From Rhodospirillales bacterium (GTDB taxonomy: Bacteria > Pseudomonadota > Alphaproteobacteria > Micavibrionales > Micavibrionaceae): a stretch of DNA of 64,000 bases. A program made the position numbers and the translations under genes. Location: the NCBI GenBank assembly GCA_023898765.1, contig CP060238.1, positions 1-64,000 on the forward strand. The letters are read 5' to 3'. This document shows, piece after piece, positions 61,363 to 64,000 of this stretch. The notes under the pieces are model-generated. The model searched no databases. It saw nothing but the letters and a program-made list of their open reading frames with translations, and was not told the DNA's origin. The first letter of the stretch is position 1; each line of letters starts with the position of its first letter.

Positions 61363-62352
61363 TTATTCTGCCGGAACACTACCAGCCAGTCCTTCCGCAG
61401 AAGTCTTTGGCAGCGTATCCGCAGTTTCCTTTCCCGGCAGAGCCGTCTGCTCCAGCCGCCGCTGCATCGCCTGAAAGATTTTTTCCGGCACATTCACGCC
61501 GGAGGCTTTTTCCAGTCCCTTGAAACCGGGGAAGGTATTGGCTTCGCAGATCGTATAGCCGCCATTTTCGCTGAAAAGCAAATCAATCCCGCCGATCTGG
61601 ATATTAAGGACTTTGGACGTTTTGACCGCAATATCCAGCGCCTCCTGATCCGGCTCGAAGAAATGGACAGACCCGCCGGAAGAATAGTTCGCTTTAAAGT
61701 CCCCTTCCTTCGCCCGCCGTTCCATCGCGGCGATAACCTCGCCATCCACGGTGAACAGGCGCAAATCGCGCCCCTCGCTGGCTTTGACAAATTTTTGAAA
61801 AATCAGAAGCAGATCCGGATTCGTTTCCCCGATCAACTCGAGCAAATCCTGAAACGCCTTTTTATTTTGAATCAAAAAGACACCAATCCCGAGCGCCCCG
61901 TTGAGCGTTTTGACGACCACGGGGAATCCGATCGTTCTTTCAATCAGATCGATATCGACCGGAAATTTTGCCAGCATGGTGATAGGGGTTGGAATGGCAT
62001 TTTCACACAGAACCTGATGTGTGTGCATTTTATCCCGCACATTCTCAATTGTGCTCGCGCCGTTAAAAACCCTCACGCCCTGCCGTTCCAGTTGCCGGAC
62101 AACGGCGAGGGAAAAATAGCTCTGATCTTTGTGATTGAAATAGGGATACACAAAATCCGGCAGGGAAACATGTTTGCCGTTAATCAGGATAGAATCGCGG
62201 GTCTGGTCATTGACAAGCAAATCGAACTGGGAAGGCCTAAAAACCTTGACGTCGATTCCCATCTTCTTTCCTTCGGCCAGAAAGCGCCGCACTTCAAAAG
62301 CCAAATCAGCGGATGACTCGATATCGTCACCGTATAAAATCCAAACTTCCAT
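61363..62352 (-). CDS. RimK-like ATP-grasp ligase
   Basis: A 329-residue ATP-grasp protein: FPVVVKTLNGALGIGVFLIQ (ATP-binding loop), RDLRLFTVDGEVIAAMERRA and GGIDLLFSENGGYTICEANT, which holds the metal-binding Glu and Asn, then FPGFKGLEKASG. RimK relatives add glutamate or other amino acids to peptides, coenzyme F420 or small molecules; the acceptor here is unknown. The chosen start is the ATG at 62352 (MEVWILYGDD); the frame opens at 62388. The last 25 residues are a variable tail. Confidence 0.82.
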   Translation of the reverse strand: MEVWILYGDDIESSADLAFEVRRFLAEGKKMGIDVKVFRPSQFDLLVNDQTRDSILINGKHVSLPDFVYPYFNHKDQSYFSLAVVRQLERQGVRVFNGASTIENVRDKMHTHQVLCENAIPTPITMLAKFPVDIDLIERTIGFPVVVKTLNGALGIGVFLIQNKKAFQDLLELIGETNPDLLLIFQKFVKASEGRDLRLFTVDGEVIAAMERRAKEGDFKANYSSGGSVHFFEPDQEALDIAVKTSKVLNIQIGGIDLLFSENGGYTICEANTFPGFKGLEKASGVNVPEKIFQAMQRRLEQTALPGKETADTLPKTSAEGLAGSVPAE

Positions 62353-62531
62353 AAACCGTCCCTTCATACCCTGTGACCAGCATCGCACAATAGCATGCCG
62401 CCGCTTCTTTTTTCAATTGTGGAAAAACGGATTCAGCCTCTTGCCTGAAAAAATTTTTTAATTTAGAAACGGAGCGTTCAGTATTAAAGATAGATCGCCC
62501 CGTTCAAGGGGACACGAAAAGGAGCTGTAAG

Positions 62532-63143
62532 ATGCAAGTTTCCAGCCTTGAGGATGTGCAGACGTCAGACCAGATGCACAAAGCCGGACGCCCGCGCAGT
62601 GAAGAATCCCATCGCGCCATTCTGGACGCCACACGGCGGCTTCTGACCCATAATTCGGTCGCAAAACTCTCCGTCGAGGCGATCGCCAAAAAAGCCGGAG
62701 TCGGAAAAACGACGATCTACCGCTGGTGGCCGAACAAGCAGGCCGTTGTCATGGACGCTGTTTTCAGCCAGCCCGGATTTCACAATATCCTGCCGGCCTC
62801 CGCTTCTTCCTTTGACGGGGTCCGGGCGCAGGTAGACAAGCTCATGCGCCAGCTTTCAGGCAAAAACGGGCGGGTGGTTGCCGAAATTATCGGCGAAGCC
62901 CAGGGCGATCCGGAAGCTCTCAAGAATCTGGTCGAAAACTTTTTTCAGGACCGCTACAACGCGCTGGCCGGCTATCTGGAACAGGGAAAAGACTCGGGCG
63001 AATTTCCGGCCGATCTCGATATCGAAGCCGCGATTGACGTGATTCTGGGCCCTATTGTTTTCCGCCTGATGACCGGGCAGGACTTTGACGCCGCCTTTGA
63101 AGAAAATGTCAGCCTCATGCTCCGCAAGGCGTTGGCGGCTTAA
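62532..63143 (+). CDS. TetR-family transcriptional regulator
   Basis: A 203-residue regulator. The N-terminal helix-turn-helix is RAILDATRRLLTHNSVAKLS then AIAKKAGVGKTTIYRWWPNK, typical of TetR/AcrR. The C-terminal ligand domain (about 85-200) is of the TetR_C type seen with RWWPNK regulators. AAAGGAG precedes the ATG at 62532. A sequence at about 62466-62480 with CGGAGCGTTCAGT could be an operator. The target may be itself or the mechanosensitive channel gene. Confidence 0.88.
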   Translation: MQVSSLEDVQTSDQMHKAGRPRSEESHRAILDATRRLLTHNSVAKLSVEAIAKKAGVGKTTIYRWWPNKQAVVMDAVFSQPGFHNILPASASSFDGVRAQVDKLMRQLSGKNGRVVAEIIGEAQGDPEALKNLVENFFQDRYNALAGYLEQGKDSGEFPADLDIEAAIDVILGPIVFRLMTGQDFDAAFEENVSLMLRKALAA

Positions 63144-63225
63144 TCCTCTTTTGTCGAATGCCAAATGCACAAAATTTGCAGGTTTCTGGTTTTCATAGCG
63201 GCATGAATCGCATAAGCTCGCTTCC

Positions 63226-64000
63226 ATGTTTGAAAATCTTGATCCGTCGAAATTGCAAATTCAGGTGAGTCAGTGGCTCGGCACGAATGTTTTTACGCCG
63301 GATTTTGCGATTCAAAGCGGTTTTTTACTGATTTCCTTTGTCCTGGCCTATATCGGCCAGAAAGCCTTGCGCCCGCGGCTGACCGAGCGCATCAACAACC
63401 TCCGCGTTCCTTACCGGATCACCGAGGTGCTGCGTCAAATGACAAGACTGGTTGCGCCGGGACTGGCGCTCATACTGCTTTTTATCGGGACGCATATTGC
63501 CGGGTCCGAAGTCCTTGGATTCAACGTTTCTTTTTCGATGGGAATCATGAAACTTCTGGTGGCGTGGATTCTCATCCGTCTTGTCGTCCAGTTCATTGAA
63601 AACCGTTTTGCGCGGAATACGATCGCCCTTATCATCTGGACCCTTGCCGCGTTAAGCATTTTCGGCATTCTCGACGAAACCATGACAACGCTGGACGCTG
63701 TGGGGATGGATATCGGGGAGTTCAGGCTCTCTGCCCTGACCCTGACCAAGGGCCTTCTGGCTATTTTTGCCCTTTTATACAGCGCCTTGTTCCTTTCCAA
63801 GGTTCTGGAACGCCGCATTGCCAAAGCCGCCAGCCTGACGCCTTCCTCCCGCGTCCTGCTTGCGAAGATTACGCGCGTCGTTCTTATTACCTGCGGCCTG
63901 CTGATCGGCATCACCACGGCGGGGATTGACCTGTCCCTCTTTGCCGTCTTTTCGGGCGCCGTGGGTCTTGGGGTTGGTTTTGGATTGCAAAAAGTCATCT
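63226..64000 (+). CDS. MscS-family mechanosensitive ion channel, partial
   Basis: The frame from ATG 63226 runs to the right window edge, giving 258 residues with several membrane helices. The last part, LSLFAVFSGAVGLGVGFGLQ then KVI, is the MscS pore-lining TM3 signature, so the pore is present and the cytoplasmic cage lies outside the window. It is a channel that opens on membrane tension to protect against osmotic downshock. The long multi-helix N-terminus puts it among larger MscS relatives. Confidence 0.85.
   Translation, partial: MFENLDPSKLQIQVSQWLGTNVFTPDFAIQSGFLLISFVLAYIGQKALRPRLTERINNLRVPYRITEVLRQMTRLVAPGLALILLFIGTHIAGSEVLGFNVSFSMGIMKLLVAWILIRLVVQFIENRFARNTIALIIWTLAALSIFGILDETMTTLDAVGMDIGEFRLSALTLTKGLLAIFALLYSALFLSKVLERRIAKAASLTPSSRVLLAKITRVVLITCGLLIGITTAGIDLSLFAVFSGAVGLGVGFGLQKVI

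Overview
The window looks like the chromosome of an alphaproteobacterium. Supporting signs are an initiator tRNA with an alphaproteobacterial sequence, an sdhC-sdhD-sdhA operon, a divK-pleD pair next to an EipB-type (DUF1849) envelope gene, and the block pyrB / plsY-dprA-topA ... rnr / rpmG / pleD-divK. The genus cannot be fixed from the sequence; a free-living or predatory Micavibrio- or Rhodospirillales-like lineage is only a guess. Almost every gene was assigned by reading its translated motifs, without database searches.

Region 1 (1-10,235) is the right part of a prophage or related integrated element. On the minus strand it carries a partial terminase-small-subunit-like gene, a DUF6362-like gene, small unknown genes, a primase-helicase, a C-terminally disordered unknown protein, a PD-(D/E)XK nuclease and a UmuD/LexA-type S24 protein. 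Divergently, on the plus strand, are an unknown gene and a tight three-gene module (57-aa protein, DUF2924, large serine recombinase). Iteron-like CTTCCG repeats and a perfect 18-bp palindrome lie just downstream of the primase-helicase. The initiator tRNA gene follows the recombinase end.

Region 2 (10,549-18,338) is housekeeping: tRNA-fMet, a secreted redoxin, sdhCDA without sdhB, a Tat-exported MsrB, asd, and a soluble hybrid histidine kinase.

Region 3 (18,342-29,663) is a type IVb-like pilus or pseudopilus locus, roughly collinear with the thin-pilus order secretin, ATPase, inner-membrane platform, pilins. It has a prepilin peptidase and a lone receiver protein at its head. The two pilin-like proteins lack the usual Glu at +5 and are separated by an intrinsic terminator.

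Region 4 (29,647-36,298) is a CoA transferase, pyrB, plsY, dprA and topA. The pyrC position between pyrB and plsY holds a palindromic repeat instead.

Region 5 (36,305-54,348) is a surface-glycan island wedged between topA and rnr. It has a UDP-GlcA 4-epimerase, all six pseudaminic acid steps (two carried on fusion proteins), a HisH/HisF/WbpG-type amidation trio, a methyltransferase, a KpsC-like protein, an ABC exporter and two glycosyltransferase-like proteins. The likely product is a modified, probably acetamidino, pseudaminic acid that is polymerised or attached at the surface.

Region 6 (54,503-64,000) has rnr (with an in-frame palindromic element), rpmG, a 141-bp MITE-like element, eipB-divK-pleD, a diguanylate cyclase, an ATP-grasp protein, a TetR regulator and a partial MscS channel. 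Together these touch cell-cycle phosphorelay, c-di-GMP and envelope functions.
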